Shown here one piece after another: positions 36,328 to 46,437 of a stretch of DNA of 64,000 nucleotides; within the stretch, counting starts at the first letter, position 1, and every line of letters begins with the position of its first letter. The DNA lies in contig NZ_RQFW01000001.1 of the NCBI RefSeq assembly GCF_004770145.1, forward strand, positions 1 to 64,000, in the 5' to 3' direction. The notes beneath the pieces were generated by a model. It ran no database searches and had not been told where the DNA came from. It saw only the letters and a list, made by a program, of their open reading frames with translations. A program made the position numbers and the translations under genes. The DNA comes from Leptospira bourretii. GTDB taxonomy: Bacteria; Spirochaetota; Leptospiria; Leptospirales; Leptospiraceae.

Positions 36328-37678
36328 ATTCTCCTCCTTCGGGGATCAAATGGTTGGTTAGTTGCAATAGTTGCACTACAGAAACCCACCTTCTATATTC
36401 GATTTGATGCAATTGCGATTGCGTCTCTAAAGAATCTGTGATGAGTTCGTAACTTTCACCCAAAACACTTTCTCCTTTTGAATAAGAAGAAAGGGAGGAT
36501 TTGATATTTTTTTGTAAGCTAGGGAGTAATTGGTTTTTAAAATTCTCCAATCGCTGCTGATTTCCCTTCCATACTTCTAAAGTTGATTGGTATTCGGACT
36601 TTAAACGAATTCTCTCCTTTTCTTTCTCCTTCTGTAACCTTTCGATTCTAAATGAATTGGATTGATTGAGTTCACTTACTTTTGATAGTGACCAAACAGG
36701 AACTCGAACGGTTACACCCGCACTCCATAAATCTCCAGAAAATTCTGGATTATCCATTATCGAAATATTCAGTGGGCCACTATCTAAGAGAAAAGGTTTT
36801 CGTCTACGTTGCATGTAACTCACAAAAATTTCAAAATCTGGCAGATGTAAGATTTCATCTTTTTTTGATTCTTGGATGGCCTTCGATTGATTGATCTCTG
36901 CAAATTGGATCAACGGAAGCTTTGACAAAGATTGAGCTGATAAATCCTTTTCTAACGACTTTTCTTTCGCAGAAAGGTACTGAATGATTTCTTCTTCTCC
37001 AATTGGAGTAAATCCAGCATAATTTTCAAAGAAGCAGATCGATTCTTTTAGTTCTCTTATAGCAGTATTTTTTTCAATGATCCTATCCTTTATTTTTTCA
37101 AGAGTATTTTTAGTTTTTAAAGTATTGGATAAACTAGATTTGTCGGCAATGTATTGCGTCTGTTCTAGTTTTCCTTTTGTAACAAGTTCCTTTTCAACCT
37201 TTGTAAGATCGACTAACTCCTTTTCTAAAGCAGCTCGCAATAACACTAGTTCAAAATACGTTTTAATGAACTCATTTTGTAACCAAACTCCACTCCAATA
37301 ATCTAATTCCGATTCTGATTTGAGTATTTGTTTTTCTAAATTTAGTTTCCCCGGGAATGGAATTTCTTGAGAAATCGAATACTCTTTTCCTGTCATACCA
37401 GGAGTGTCTGGATTTGTTCGGTCAGTATTAAACCCAGAACGATAAGGATAAGACCTGTATGCAAATCCAATTTTTGGATCGGGATATACATCAACATGTT
37501 TTGATCTAAACTCTTTTTCTTTTGCCTCCAAAAATTTCAGTGATACTTCTGGATGCACCTTTAGAATTGTGTAAATTTTTTTATCGATTGTTGTTTCATT
37601 TGATTCTGCATAAACAGGCAAAGCAAAACAACACAATATAGTAGTATATTTTAATGTATTAATGTAATAAGTCCTCAT
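36317..37678 (-). CDS. cusC: TolC-family outer-membrane channel, CusC-like
   Basis: 453 residues with a signal peptide (cleaved near AYAE) and the repeated helical pattern of TolC-family proteins: DPKIGFAYRSYPYRSGF and a second coiled half. It overlaps the adaptor gene by 11 bp and has good coding spacing. It forms the outer-membrane exit of the efflux complex with the RND pump and adaptor. The metal link is inferred from the operon. Confidence 0.88.
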   Translation of the reverse strand: MRTYYINTLKYTTILCCFALPVYAESNETTIDKKIYTILKVHPEVSLKFLEAKEKEFRSKHVDVYPDPKIGFAYRSYPYRSGFNTDRTNPDTPGMTGKEYSISQEIPFPGKLNLEKQILKSESELDYWSGVWLQNEFIKTYFELVLLRAALEKELVDLTKVEKELVTKGKLEQTQYIADKSSLSNTLKTKNTLEKIKDRIIEKNTAIRELKESICFFENYAGFTPIGEEEIIQYLSAKEKSLEKDLSAQSLSKLPLIQFAEINQSKAIQESKKDEILHLPDFEIFVSYMQRRRKPFLLDSGPLNISIMDNPEFSGDLWSAGVTVRVPVWSLSKVSELNQSNSFRIERLQKEKEKERIRLKSEYQSTLEVWKGNQQRLENFKNQLLPSLQKNIKSSLSSYSKGESVLGESYELITDSLETQSQLHQIEYRRWVSVVQLLQLTNHLIPEGGEYEN

Positions 37679-37714
37679 TTTTAAACTCCTTTGTTTTTAT
37701 TAAAAAACGGGAGT

Positions 37715-38149
37715 CTAAATGAGTAACTTTATGGTTTTTTGTCGGTTTTGAAAATCATCTTCAAAAACTAAAAATGATTCCCAATGTTTTTGATTTTCCG
37801 CTAAAACTAAATTTGGTTCAGCAGAAGGGGTATAAAATAGAATATAAAAGCTAATCTGGAGTAATTTTGAAAGTGTCAGTTCATTAAAAATTTCTTGGTT
37901 TTTTGAATCTTCTAAACACTGACACTGATTTGTCTGGTCGGAACTCGCTTCATCATCGGAACTGTTCTTGTTATGACAAGGAAATGTAGAGTCATTTTGA
38001 ACTTCGACAATATCCCCTACATAACCAAAGCCAGTTTTCGGACAATTGATCATCCCTGCCGAACAGAAAAGAACAAAAGCAAAAGATAGAAATAAAATCC
38101 AAGAAACAAACTTTTGATTTGTTTTGAGAATGTTTCCCTTTTGCTTCAT
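37715..38149 (-). CDS. Small Cys/His-containing protein heading the cus operon
   Basis: 144 residues from ATG 38149, after AGAGATAAG; an ATG at 38200 in frame is less well placed. A membrane segment (about 12-30) is followed by a mature part with several Cys and His: FPCHNKNSS, NQCQCLEDS, plus an earlier MINCPKTG. It is conserved in position only, just before cusCBA, and could sense or bind the metal. I recognise no family. Confidence 0.6.
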   Translation of the reverse strand: MKQKGNILKTNQKFVSWILFLSFAFVLFCSAGMINCPKTGFGYVGDIVEVQNDSTFPCHNKNSSDDEASSDQTNQCQCLEDSKNQEIFNELTLSKLLQISFYILFYTPSAEPNLVLAENQKHWESFLVFEDDFQNRQKTIKLLI

Positions 38150-38211
38150 CTTATCTCTTAGACCTGAAACCCATTTCCGTTGGCCAGAAAAAAAAGACAA
38201 TCCATTTCATC

Positions 38212-39519
38212 CTACCCTTTCGCCTTCATCACATTCGGTTGGCCCGTCGAAGAGAGTAATGCCCGCCAGAGTGTACTCCTTTCGGGTCGTAATACCTTTC
38301 TCTCGGCAATGGCAAGAGAAATAGGCATAACCGTAAACACATTGTTCCAAATCCCTACCACGCACCCTGTCCGGCCAGCAAAGGCAGCATGGACAGCATT
38401 TTGGGCAAGGAAACCACAGAACACAGAGTCTTCCGCATTGGCAGGAACGGATCGAATGATATAACTGGGATCAATGTATTTTAAATTGAGATTCACTCCT
38501 TCTTTTTTAAAATACTCGGTAATTTTATCTTTAATAAAAATCCCAATATCCGCCAACTTCTTGTTACCTGACAGGTCCTTTTCTCCTTTGTCTTCAAAGA
38601 ATTTTTGACCCGCCCCTTCGGCCAAAATCACAACGGCATGACCTCGTTTTTGCACCCGTTCTTTCAGAACGGTAAGAAAGGCACCCTCTCCTTCTAAATC
38701 AAAATCAAGTTCTGGAATGAGGACAAAATTTACATTTTTAGAAGCAAGTGCCGAATTGACTGCGATAAATCCAGAGTGACGACCCATGAGTTTCACAAGA
38801 CCAATCCCATTGGGTGCACCCTTCGCCTCTTCATGGGCACAATTCACAGCCTCGACCGCCTTACTAAAAGCAGTCGAAAATCCAAAAGTCTTTTGGACAT
38901 AGTTAATATCGTTATCAATGGTTTTGGGAATCCCCACGATGGCGATGTCTTCCTTTCGTTTCCGCACTTCCTCTTGGATGGCCTGGGCCCCACGAAGGGT
39001 ACCGTCCCCACCAATACAAAATAACATCTTCACTCCGTAGAGAAACAAAGTGTCCACCATATCACCAATATTTTGGTTTCCACGAGAAGATCCCAAAATG
39101 GAACCACCGAAGTTCATAATATGGGCCACCTTGTCTGGAGTGAGTTCCACCGGTCTATGCCCAAATTTTTTCACAAGACCTTCATAACCAAAAGGAAATC
39201 CTAAAATACGGGGCACTTTGTACCGGTAATGCAGTTCCATCACAAGAGCACGAATGACATCGTTGATCCCAGGGCAAAGTCCACCGCAAGTCACAATCCC
39301 CGCTGTGACTTCTTCCGGGCGAAAGTAAATTTTCTCTTTGGGACCGGCTTGTTCAAAAAATACAGGACTTGTTTCTACGGTCTTTTTAGCGTCCTCGGGG
39401 CCTGAAAATATCGTTTGGAATAGAACGACGGAGTTGTCTTCCGTCCAGTAGTCATACCCTGCTGGGTTTGGAATGGTGCAGGGACCAAATTGATCCACCT
39501 TGGTATCATTTTCATTCAT
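38212..39519 (-). CDS. pfkA: ATP-dependent 6-phosphofructokinase, plant-like group
   Basis: 435 residues. The ATP site reads [12 protein letters not shown], with Gly at the position that is Asp in pyrophosphate enzymes; the substrate site is [14 protein letters not shown] and the phosphate-loop [14 protein letters not shown]. The mix of GGDGT and PKTIDND is typical of the long, ATP-using group also in plants. It makes fructose-1,6-bisphosphate in glycolysis. A short gap of about 62 bp separates it from the copper efflux genes, downstream on the same strand. Confidence 0.93.
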   Translation of the reverse strand: MNENDTKVDQFGPCTIPNPAGYDYWTEDNSVVLFQTIFSGPEDAKKTVETSPVFFEQAGPKEKIYFRPEEVTAGIVTCGGLCPGINDVIRALVMELHYRYKVPRILGFPFGYEGLVKKFGHRPVELTPDKVAHIMNFGGSILGSSRGNQNIGDMVDTLFLYGVKMLFCIGGDGTLRGAQAIQEEVRKRKEDIAIVGIPKTIDNDINYVQKTFGFSTAFSKAVEAVNCAHEEAKGAPNGIGLVKLMGRHSGFIAVNSALASKNVNFVLIPELDFDLEGEGAFLTVLKERVQKRGHAVVILAEGAGQKFFEDKGEKDLSGNKKLADIGIFIKDKITEYFKKEGVNLNLKYIDPSYIIRSVPANAEDSVFCGFLAQNAVHAAFAGRTGCVVGIWNNVFTVMPISLAIAERKVLRPERSTLWRALLSSTGQPNVMKAKG

Positions 39520-39603
39520 TGATAAAACTTATAACAAAAAAAGAGAGAGAGGAAAGCAAATTTCATTGCCAAACTAAGGAAAAGCAGGCATAAATGCTTT
39601 TAG

Positions 39604-40425
39604 ATGCTTAAAAAGATAGTACTACCAACCATTCTCGTTAGTATGACGAGCTTTACTATTTTTGCACAAGGTCTGCCTTTCTTTTCTAGTTATTCTTTTT
39701 CCGATCCAAGAGCCGCTTTGTTCCAAGTGGGTGGATCACGTAACGGTAATTTGGCGATTCTCATTCCTTTTCGTTTCCCTAAGGAATTGGAACTCGGTTA
39801 TGATGGAAAACTTCCCAAGTCAGATGATCCCATGGCCGGGATCCAAATTTTTTCATCCGTTATTCCTTTTTCCACAATCAATCCTTATCGCAATCCAGAA
39901 GGGAACTATGATGTCAGACCAGAGAGAATGAACTCTGCCCTCCTCTCTTACCAACCCAATGTCACTTATGTGTATTACCGCAATGGATTCACCTTTGATT
40001 TAGGGCTCAGTATGGGAATGTCGATGAACCAAGGAGCTTCTGGATATGTGGATGTAGCTGAGTCAAAGGTTCGCATCAAGTACAGACTCAATCGGAATTT
40101 GTTTTCATTTATCAAAAACTCTCGTTGGGAACTTTTTCTACAACTTTCTGAACTCCACCGTTTTGATAACGATATCAACAGTCGTCTCAATACATCCATT
40201 CGTGCCCAAGAACCTTCGAGAACTAATTTCGTAGGAAGACAAGTTTACGTAACACCGGGGATTAGTATTTCCAATAGTAACTTAACCTTTGAAGGTATGG
40301 TGCGAGTTCCCATCAACGCAAGGGAAGCAGGTCGCACTTTGGATGAACTCTGGGCTCCAGAAATCCAAGGAAACTTAGGTCTCAAATACTATATGCCTGT
40401 GGCACCATCCTCCCACGCTAACTAA
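39604..40425 (+). CDS. Putative outer-membrane protein with signal peptide
   Basis: 273 residues with a signal peptide ending near IFAQ. The mature part has amphipathic strands and aromatic-rich turns, such as FSSYSFSDPRAA, TYVYYRNGFTFDLGLSMG and LKYYMPV, consistent with a small beta-barrel. No family recognised. It is convergent with the next membrane-protein gene, with which it abuts without gap. Confidence 0.7.
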   Translation: MLKKIVLPTILVSMTSFTIFAQGLPFFSSYSFSDPRAALFQVGGSRNGNLAILIPFRFPKELELGYDGKLPKSDDPMAGIQIFSSVIPFSTINPYRNPEGNYDVRPERMNSALLSYQPNVTYVYYRNGFTFDLGLSMGMSMNQGASGYVDVAESKVRIKYRLNRNLFSFIKNSRWELFLQLSELHRFDNDINSRLNTSIRAQEPSRTNFVGRQVYVTPGISISNSNLTFEGMVRVPINAREAGRTLDELWAPEIQGNLGLKYYMPVAPSSHAN

Positions 40426-40818
40426 TTAGTCATTGGCCAACTTCCATTCCAAGGTAGCCAAACTAACGACCACTATCATTTCCAAAACAAAATAAATTTC
40501 ACATAGGATAGTAGTTTGTTCTAAATTCCAAACTAGATAAAACATAGTGAAGGCGCAGTATAAAAAATTGGCGCTGGCTATCACACGTAAGTAAAATTTC
40601 CATCTACTTGGATTTAAAAAATAACATAACAAGGAGTAAACGGAGTATATAAAAGGCAAAATCGCAAGAATGTAAAGGATACTAATTGGCATCCCGAGCA
40701 AATCCACAAACAAAGGTAAAACGAGAGACAACAAAACGCAAGAAAGGATGGCTCCCAGTCCATCCATTAAAAAAATATATTTGGGATTGTTTTTTAAAAA
40801 TTGAATTTGGTTTATCAT
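40426..40818 (-). CDS. Hypothetical four-helix membrane protein
   Basis: 130 residues from ATG 40818 (MINQIQFLKNNPKY); an upstream ATG adds an unlikely Arg/Lys-rich leader. Four hydrophobic segments are visible (roughly 15-40, 47-70, 78-100, 107-127). It looks like a small membrane protein of unknown function; similar proteins occur in Leptospira and other spirochaetes. Nothing ties it to the convergent outer-membrane gene except abutting ends. Confidence 0.7.
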   Translation of the reverse strand: MINQIQFLKNNPKYIFLMDGLGAILSCVLLSLVLPLFVDLLGMPISILYILAILPFIYSVYSLLCYFLNPSRWKFYLRVIASANFLYCAFTMFYLVWNLEQTTILCEIYFVLEMIVVVSLATLEWKLAND

Positions 40819-41035
40819 AGGCTTACTTTTCTTTCTTCTTCTTTGGGCACATCGAATTCTTTTCAGTATCAAAATTTGGAATTATCACCGACCGGGCTCT
40901 CCGCTGCAATCTTTCCAATTTCATTTTTGTATCGATCACCGTTCTATGCAGGAAAGGATTTCCGCTTTCGATCCCTTGTGCAGGAAAAAAATCTAAAAAC
41001 AGATGATTGCATCATATGATGCCTGTATGGTTCTT

Positions 41036-41779
41036 TCACTTAAATATACCGCCTAAATAAACTTCAAGATTAATTCTAATGGGCATCAAATAGGTATTAA
41101 AATCATTTTGAGAACAATAACCAATGACTTCTTTTGCAAATTTTACATTCCAATCCATTGTCAGTTGAAAATCCTTCGGGAAATAAGCCCGATTCCTGGA
41201 TTCCCAATAACTTTGCGATTTTTCGTTGGTCACTGGACTGATTCCAATGTAAACCTCCTTTCCGCGAAGTTTTTCAGTAAAAATATCAATCAATCGTAAA
41301 TCAAAAAATGGCTGCGTTAAAAATCCATCGGCCCCTGCATCTATTTTCATTTCGATGTAATCAAATTCCTCTTTGATCCCACTACGGTATTGGTCAACAG
41401 CAGCGTAGACTTTTAGCGAACTCATTTCTTTTTTTAATTTTTTGATCAGTTTGGTTGAAGTTGTCTGGTAAACTTTTCTGGACATATCCGTAGGCGGATC
41501 TCCCTTGATGACCACTACAGAAGATAGATTATTTTTTTGAAGAAATTCAACGATATGATCACAATGATCTAAATCAAAGTCAATAGCCCGTAGATGAGGA
41601 ATTACATTTGGAAAAATATTTTGAATCTTGGATGCGGCAACCCAGCTTCTAGTTTCAAATCTTAGTAAATCCGGAATATTAATCCCAGAGATTTGACTAA
41701 AATTATTTTTAACATAACTTACTTCACTAAGTAATGTTGAAACATCTCTTGGGATCACTTCTAATAATATTTGATTCAA
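41036..41779 (-). CDS. Short MetF-like methylenetetrahydrofolate reductase family protein
   Basis: 247 residues, against about 290 for MetF. Residues resembling the MetF barrel include LLEVIPRDV (catalytic-Glu strand), INIPDLLRFETRSWV, VVVIKGDPPTD (substrate-binding strand) and GADGFLTQPFFD. The typical N-terminal SFEFFPPK and VTYGAGG are changed to LLEVIPRD and INIPD, so it may be a divergent reductase that uses another electron donor. It lies downstream of metH in the same direction, about 200 bp beyond a small gene. A MetF role is likely; activity is not proven. Confidence 0.7.
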   Translation of the reverse strand: MNQILLEVIPRDVSTLLSEVSYVKNNFSQISGINIPDLLRFETRSWVAASKIQNIFPNVIPHLRAIDFDLDHCDHIVEFLQKNNLSSVVVIKGDPPTDMSRKVYQTTSTKLIKKLKKEMSSLKVYAAVDQYRSGIKEEFDYIEMKIDAGADGFLTQPFFDLRLIDIFTEKLRGKEVYIGISPVTNEKSQSYWESRNRAYFPKDFQLTMDWNVKFAKEVIGYCSQNDFNTYLMPIRINLEVYLGGIFK

Positions 41780-41830
41780 GATTAATCCTTATTTAACGAT
41801 CACAACCTTTTTGGATCCAAATCAAGAGGC

Positions 41831-41890
41831 TAATATACGACATTCGACAATTAAACCAATTTTGGTGGTATATGCGAATTTCGTATATTA
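41831..41890. repeat. Long inverted repeat upstream of the metF-like gene
   Basis: TAATATACGACATTCG (41831-41846) is mirrored by CGAATTTCGTATATTA (41875-41890), 15 of 16 positions pairing. The 28-base middle contains a smaller inverted repeat, ACCAA-TT-TTGGT. The right arm by itself, TATGCGAATTTCGTATA, is a near-palindrome of 7/8 pairs, like a MarR/ArsR/TetR operator. It lies 52-111 bp before the start of the metF-like gene, so it could control it. Confidence 0.6.
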
Positions 41891-41977
41891 TCTCTAAGGG
41901 AAAACAAAATTTGACTCCTGAAGAAACGTTTGATTGCAAAGGCAAAATCCAAACGAAAAAAAAGAATTCCCATTGGA

Positions 41978-42271
41978 TTACCCTTTACTCACAAATCGTT
42001 TCCAGGACAAATCCACATCCATTTTCGAAATGTTTTCTTTTTTTCTAGAGATACGAAATTCATGATTTTTCCAAACAATCATGGTTTCTTCGGTTGGGCA
42101 ACTGGCTTCCCCACAACTCACTTCTAGAATTTCTAACTCGGCTTCTTTGGGAATATTTGTATATTCTTGTAACCAAGTAGCCAATTTGGAATGAAAGGGG
42201 AATCCATCACCAAGCGTCCCTTTGGCGACAGATTTCCAGCCGTGGTTATGGTTGTTTTGAATGAAACCCAC
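41978..42271 (-). CDS. Small hypothetical protein next to metH
   Basis: 97 residues with GDGFPFHSKLATWLQEYTN and a Cys-bearing acidic motif EVSCGEASCPTEETMIVW, then a basic stretch FRISRKKENIS. It is 37 bp downstream of metH on the same strand, so it is probably coexpressed. The motif resembles a small conserved family I cannot name; the two cysteines suggest a metal or redox role, not shown. Confidence 0.65.
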   Translation of the reverse strand: MGFIQNNHNHGWKSVAKGTLGDGFPFHSKLATWLQEYTNIPKEAELEILEVSCGEASCPTEETMIVWKNHEFRISRKKENISKMDVDLSWKRFVSKG

Positions 42272-42308
42272 AGAATCCCCCGTTTCTCTTTAATCTTAAA
42301 TTAACTCT

Positions 42309-45300
42309 TTAAGATTTAGACTTACGCGAAGGGTCATAGTTCAGAATTGGTGACAACCAACGTTCCACTTCAGAAATTTCCATTTCTTTGTCTTTCGCAT
42401 AGTTTACCACTTGGTCTTCATTGATTTTACCGATCGCAAAATAACGAGATTCAGGGTGTGAGAAATAATACCCACTCACACTGCTTGCCGGCCACATCGC
42501 ACAGGATTCGGTGAGTTGGATGCCTGCATTTTTTTCCACATCCAGGAGTTTCCAAATTTTCTTTTTCTCCGTATGGTCAGGACAAGCAGGGTAACCAGGA
42601 GCAGGGCGAATTCCACGATACTTTTCACGAATCATATCTTCTCTCGAAAGGTTTTCAGTCCTTCCAAATCCCCATTCTTCCCGCATTCTATGGTGCATGT
42701 ATTCAGCAAAGGCTTCTGCAAATCGGTCGGCCAGCGCCTTAACTAAAATGGCATTGTAATCATCTTGTTTTGCTTCATAGGTTCTTGCCAATTCTTCGAT
42801 TCCATGACCTGCCGTTACTGCAAAATATCCAATATAGTCATTTTTCTTTTTATCTTTTGGTGCGACAAAATCCGCCAAACTATAGTTTGGTTGGTTTGTC
42901 ATTTTGACAGTTTGTTGGCGTAACATCGGATATTTTCCCAAAGATTTAGTTTTGCTATCATCTTCAAAAATTTCCACCACTTCCCCATGAGAAACAGCAG
43001 GAAACATTCCCACAACCGCTCTCGGTTTGAGATTTGGATTCTCCAACATCTCTTTTAAGATGATTTGTGCATCATTGTATAATGAAGTGGCTTCCTTCCC
43101 AATCACTGGGTCTTTGAGGATTTGAGGGTATCGGCCTTTTAATTCCCAAGCCAAAAAGAAAGGAGACCAGTCAATATAAGAAAGTAGGTCTTGTAAGGTG
43201 ACATCGTCAATTTTTTGTACACCCGTAAAACTTGGTTTTGGTGGAGTATAAGAATCCCAGTCCGCTTTGAATTTGTTTTGTATCGCATCCGCAATCGGCA
43301 AAATATTTCTTTCATTTTCTCTGGAATAAAATTCTTCGCGAATTTTCGATTGTTCTTCAATGACTTGTTTCGCATAATCCACAGCAGTCTGCGGATTGAG
43401 AGCACTGTTCATCACGTTCACGACACGAGAAGCATCCATCACATGAAGGACAGGTTTCGAATATTGTTCTGCAATTTTTACAGCCGTATGGGCTGGCGAA
43501 GTAGTTGCCCCACCAATCAGAAGTGGGACTTGGAATCCTTGCCTTTCCATTTCTTTTGCCACATAGACCATTTCATCAAGAGAAGGTGTGATGAGGCCCG
43601 ATAGGCCAATGGCCGCTACTTTTTCTTTTTTGGCAGTTTCTAAAATCTTTTCACAAGGGACCATCACTCCGAGGTCAATCACCTCATAATTGTTACATGC
43701 AAGAACTACACCCACAATATTTTTCCCAATATCGTGGACATCTCCCTTCACCGTTGCAATCAGGAATTTCGCCTGTGTACTTTCATCTTTTTGATTTCGT
43801 TTTTCTTCTTCCATAAAAGGAAGTAAGTAAGCCACGGCTTTTTTCATCACACGTGCACTTTTTACTACTTGCGGAAGAAACATCTTTCCAGCACCAAATA
43901 GTTCCCCTACCACCTTCATTCCATTCATCAGTGGCCCTTCGATCACTTCCAAAGGTCTAGCAAAACTAGTGCGGGCTTCTTCTGTATCCTGGGTGACAAA
44001 TTCATCAATCCCTTTTACAAGAGCATGCGTTAGGCGTTCTTCTACAGTCCCACTCCTCCAAGCATCGTCTTTCTTTTGAACTTTAGCTTCCCCATGAAAA
44101 CTTGCAGCAGCCTCAATCATACGTTCTGTGGCATCTGGTCTACGGTTGAGAATGACATCTTCCACAAGTTCCAAAAGATCTTTTGGGATCTGTTCATATA
44201 CTTCCAACATCCCTGCATTGACAATGGCCATGTCCATACCTGCTTGGATGGCGTGGTATAAGAATACAGAGTGCATAGCTTCACGAACCGGATTGTTTCC
44301 GCGGAAGGAAAAGGAAATATTACTGAGTCCACCTGATACTTTTGCACCAGGACAAACTTTTTTGATTTCGCGAGTGGCTTCAATAAAATCCATCGCATAG
44401 TTATTATGTTCTTCGATTCCAGTGGCAACGGTTAGAATGTTTGGATCAAAGATAATATCCGTTGGATCAAAATCTAATTTTTCGACAAGTAAGTCGTAGG
44501 CTCGTTTACAAATCCGGACTTTATCATCTTTGGTTGCCGCCTGCCCTTGTTCGTCGAAGGCCATTACGATCGCTGCTGCACCAAATCTTTGTATGGTACG
44601 TGCATGATCCAAAAATGCCTCTTCTCCTTCTTTCAGAGAGATAGAGTTGACAATCGGTTTTCCCTGAATGCATTTGAGACCCGCCAGTAATACAGACCAC
44701 TTGGAAGAATCCACCATAAACGGAACTCGTGCAATGTCTGGTTCCCCTGCAATTAAGTTCAAAAACTTAGTCATAGAGGCTTCCCCATCTAGGAGAGCTT
44801 CATCAAAGTTGATATCGATAACGTTGGCACCAGCTTGGACTTGTTGCAAAGCCACTTGCACTGCTTCTTCAAAATTTCCCTCTAAGATAAGTTTTTTGAA
44901 TTTTGGAGATCCAGTGACGTTGTTTCTTTCTCCCACATTGATAAACCCTTGGTCTTTGGTGAGTTTCAATGGTTCAAGACCAGCAAATGTACTAATCTTG
45001 GGTTGTTCTTTTAAAGCACGAGGAGCAATGGTAGAGACTGCTTCTTTTGCTGCTCGGATATGTGCTGGTGTAGTCCCACAACATCCGCCAACTATATTTA
45101 AAAATCCTGCTTCCGCAAAGTTTTTCATCCAACCGCCAAACTCTTCTGGAGTTTGGTCATACCCACCAAAAGCGTTGGGAAGGCCAGCATTCGGATAACA
45201 AGACACATAACAATCAGCCACTCGTGAAAGTTCTTCGATATAAGGACGCATTTCACCTGCACCGAGTGCGCAGTTGATTCCCACAGCAAGTGCTTTTGCA

Positions 45301-46025
45301 TGTTTGATTGAAATATAAAAAGCTTCTCCTGTTTGGCCAGAAAGAGTTCGCCCCGAAGCATCGGTAATGGTGACAGAAAGTACAACAGGGATTCGAATCT
45401 TTCTTTCTTCAAAAACTTTCTCAATCGCATAAATACATGCTTTTAGATTTAAAGTATCAATATTAGTTTCTGGAAGAAGTAAATCCACACCGCCGTCAAG
45501 AAGAGCAGAAACTTGTTCGTAGAAACAATCAACTAACTCATCAAAGGTGACCGCACGAAATGCCGGATTGTTGACATCAGGAGAAAGGGATGCTGTTTTT
45601 ACGGTTGGTCCAATCGAACCCGCAATGAACACATCTGTTTTCCCTGTTTTTTCTTTGAATTTGGCTACGGCATTTTTGGCACAAGAGACTGCCGCTAAGT
45701 TTAAATCACGAACTGCTGATTCCATTTTGTAGTCCGCTTGGGAGACAATGTTCGAACTAAAGGTATTGGTTTCAATGATATCGGCCCCTGCCTCAAGGTA
45801 TTCCAAGTGGACAGATTCAATGATGTCGGGACGAGTGATGGCAAGGACGTCGTTGTTTCCTTTAATGGAACAAGGCCAATCCTTAAAACGATCCCCACGG
45901 AAATCGTCCTCCTCCAAAGAATGTCTTTGGATCATAGTACCCATAGCACCATCTAAAACGAGAATCCTCTCGTTCATTAATTTCAAAAGGGATTTAGCAG
46001 AAGGATTGGTATATTCAAATTTCAT
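42309..46025 (-). CDS. metH: B12-dependent methionine synthase
   Basis: 1238 residues with all four modules. Homocysteine domain (1-330) with zinc cysteines in [11 protein letters not shown] and [11 protein letters not shown]; folate domain (about 350-620) with [11 protein letters not shown]; cobalamin domain (about 640-880) with the cobalt-ligand His near residue 763 in [13 protein letters not shown]; and activation domain (about 900-1238) with [12 protein letters not shown]. It regenerates methionine from homocysteine using methyl-tetrahydrofolate. The ferredoxin just upstream could supply electrons for reactivation. It contains the known conserved segments and no missing part. Confidence 0.97.
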   Translation of the reverse strand: MKFEYTNPSAKSLLKLMNERILVLDGAMGTMIQRHSLEEDDFRGDRFKDWPCSIKGNNDVLAITRPDIIESVHLEYLEAGADIIETNTFSSNIVSQADYKMESAVRDLNLAAVSCAKNAVAKFKEKTGKTDVFIAGSIGPTVKTASLSPDVNNPAFRAVTFDELVDCFYEQVSALLDGGVDLLLPETNIDTLNLKACIYAIEKVFEERKIRIPVVLSVTITDASGRTLSGQTGEAFYISIKHAKALAVGINCALGAGEMRPYIEELSRVADCYVSCYPNAGLPNAFGGYDQTPEEFGGWMKNFAEAGFLNIVGGCCGTTPAHIRAAKEAVSTIAPRALKEQPKISTFAGLEPLKLTKDQGFINVGERNNVTGSPKFKKLILEGNFEEAVQVALQQVQAGANVIDINFDEALLDGEASMTKFLNLIAGEPDIARVPFMVDSSKWSVLLAGLKCIQGKPIVNSISLKEGEEAFLDHARTIQRFGAAAIVMAFDEQGQAATKDDKVRICKRAYDLLVEKLDFDPTDIIFDPNILTVATGIEEHNNYAMDFIEATREIKKVCPGAKVSGGLSNISFSFRGNNPVREAMHSVFLYHAIQAGMDMAIVNAGMLEVYEQIPKDLLELVEDVILNRRPDATERMIEAAASFHGEAKVQKKDDAWRSGTVEERLTHALVKGIDEFVTQDTEEARTSFARPLEVIEGPLMNGMKVVGELFGAGKMFLPQVVKSARVMKKAVAYLLPFMEEEKRNQKDESTQAKFLIATVKGDVHDIGKNIVGVVLACNNYEVIDLGVMVPCEKILETAKKEKVAAIGLSGLITPSLDEMVYVAKEMERQGFQVPLLIGGATTSPAHTAVKIAEQYSKPVLHVMDASRVVNVMNSALNPQTAVDYAKQVIEEQSKIREEFYSRENERNILPIADAIQNKFKADWDSYTPPKPSFTGVQKIDDVTLQDLLSYIDWSPFFLAWELKGRYPQILKDPVIGKEATSLYNDAQIILKEMLENPNLKPRAVVGMFPAVSHGEVVEIFEDDSKTKSLGKYPMLRQQTVKMTNQPNYSLADFVAPKDKKKNDYIGYFAVTAGHGIEELARTYEAKQDDYNAILVKALADRFAEAFAEYMHHRMREEWGFGRTENLSREDMIREKYRGIRPAPGYPACPDHTEKKKIWKLLDVEKNAGIQLTESCAMWPASSVSGYYFSHPESRYFAIGKINEDQVVNYAKDKEMEISEVERWLSPILNYDPSRKSKS

Positions 46026-46058
46026 ATTATTATATCAGTATATAGGGAAAAGAGTATA

Positions 46059-46072
46059 TGGCCAAAAGGCCA
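46059..46072. repeat. Short hairpin between fdxA and metH
   Basis: TGGCC-AAAA-GGCCA, a 5-bp perfect stem with a four-base loop, lies between the ferredoxin stop and metH start. It has no T-run and is too weak to be a sure terminator, so it may set the relative expression of the two genes or do nothing. Confidence 0.35.
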
Positions 46073-46089
46073 CACACCCTTAAAATCAA

Positions 46090-46389
46090 TTATTTACTCG
46101 GATCAGAACACTTTGCACCTTTGAGAGGTGGTTTAGTGGTAACAATGACCGGGAATTTGGTTGCTTCTTTTGCATTGACTTCAATCGAAGGTTTGTGTTT
46201 TTCCGGGACATCATAGTCAGGAAAAATCGCATCAATTGGACATTCGTATTGACAAGCATTACAATCAATACAAGTGTCTGGATCAATGTACAGAGTGTCC
46301 GGAGCTTCATGAAAAGCTTCCACCGGGCAAACTGCTGCACAACTCGTGTATTTACAATCAACGCAAATTTCAGTTACAACATAAGCCAT
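46090..46389 (-). CDS. fdxA: 2[4Fe-4S] ferredoxin (FdxA type)
   Basis: 99 residues from ATG 46389, six bases after GGAG. Two iron-sulfur motifs are visible: EICVDCKYTSCAAVCPVEAF (with the spacing typical of FdxA) and CIDCNACQYECPIDAI, so two clusters form. It lies between ahcY and metH. Ferredoxins donate electrons to diverse enzymes; here its position suggests reactivation of the cobalt in MetH or supply to the divergent MetF-like protein. This is inferred from context. Confidence 0.92.
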   Translation of the reverse strand: MAYVVTEICVDCKYTSCAAVCPVEAFHEAPDTLYIDPDTCIDCNACQYECPIDAIFPDYDVPEKHKPSIEVNAKEATKFPVIVTTKPPLKGAKCSDPSK

Positions 46390-46437
46390 GAGAAACTCCA
46401 TTGCCCTTCTTGAATTTTATCAAAAAGGGCGATTTTT

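Noticed and set aside
40819..41035. Two overlapping plus-strand frames between the four-helix gene and the metF-like gene
   Set aside because: One frame has a hydrophobic start but no ATG or GTG, the other starts TTG with no ribosome binding site; neither has a convincing product.
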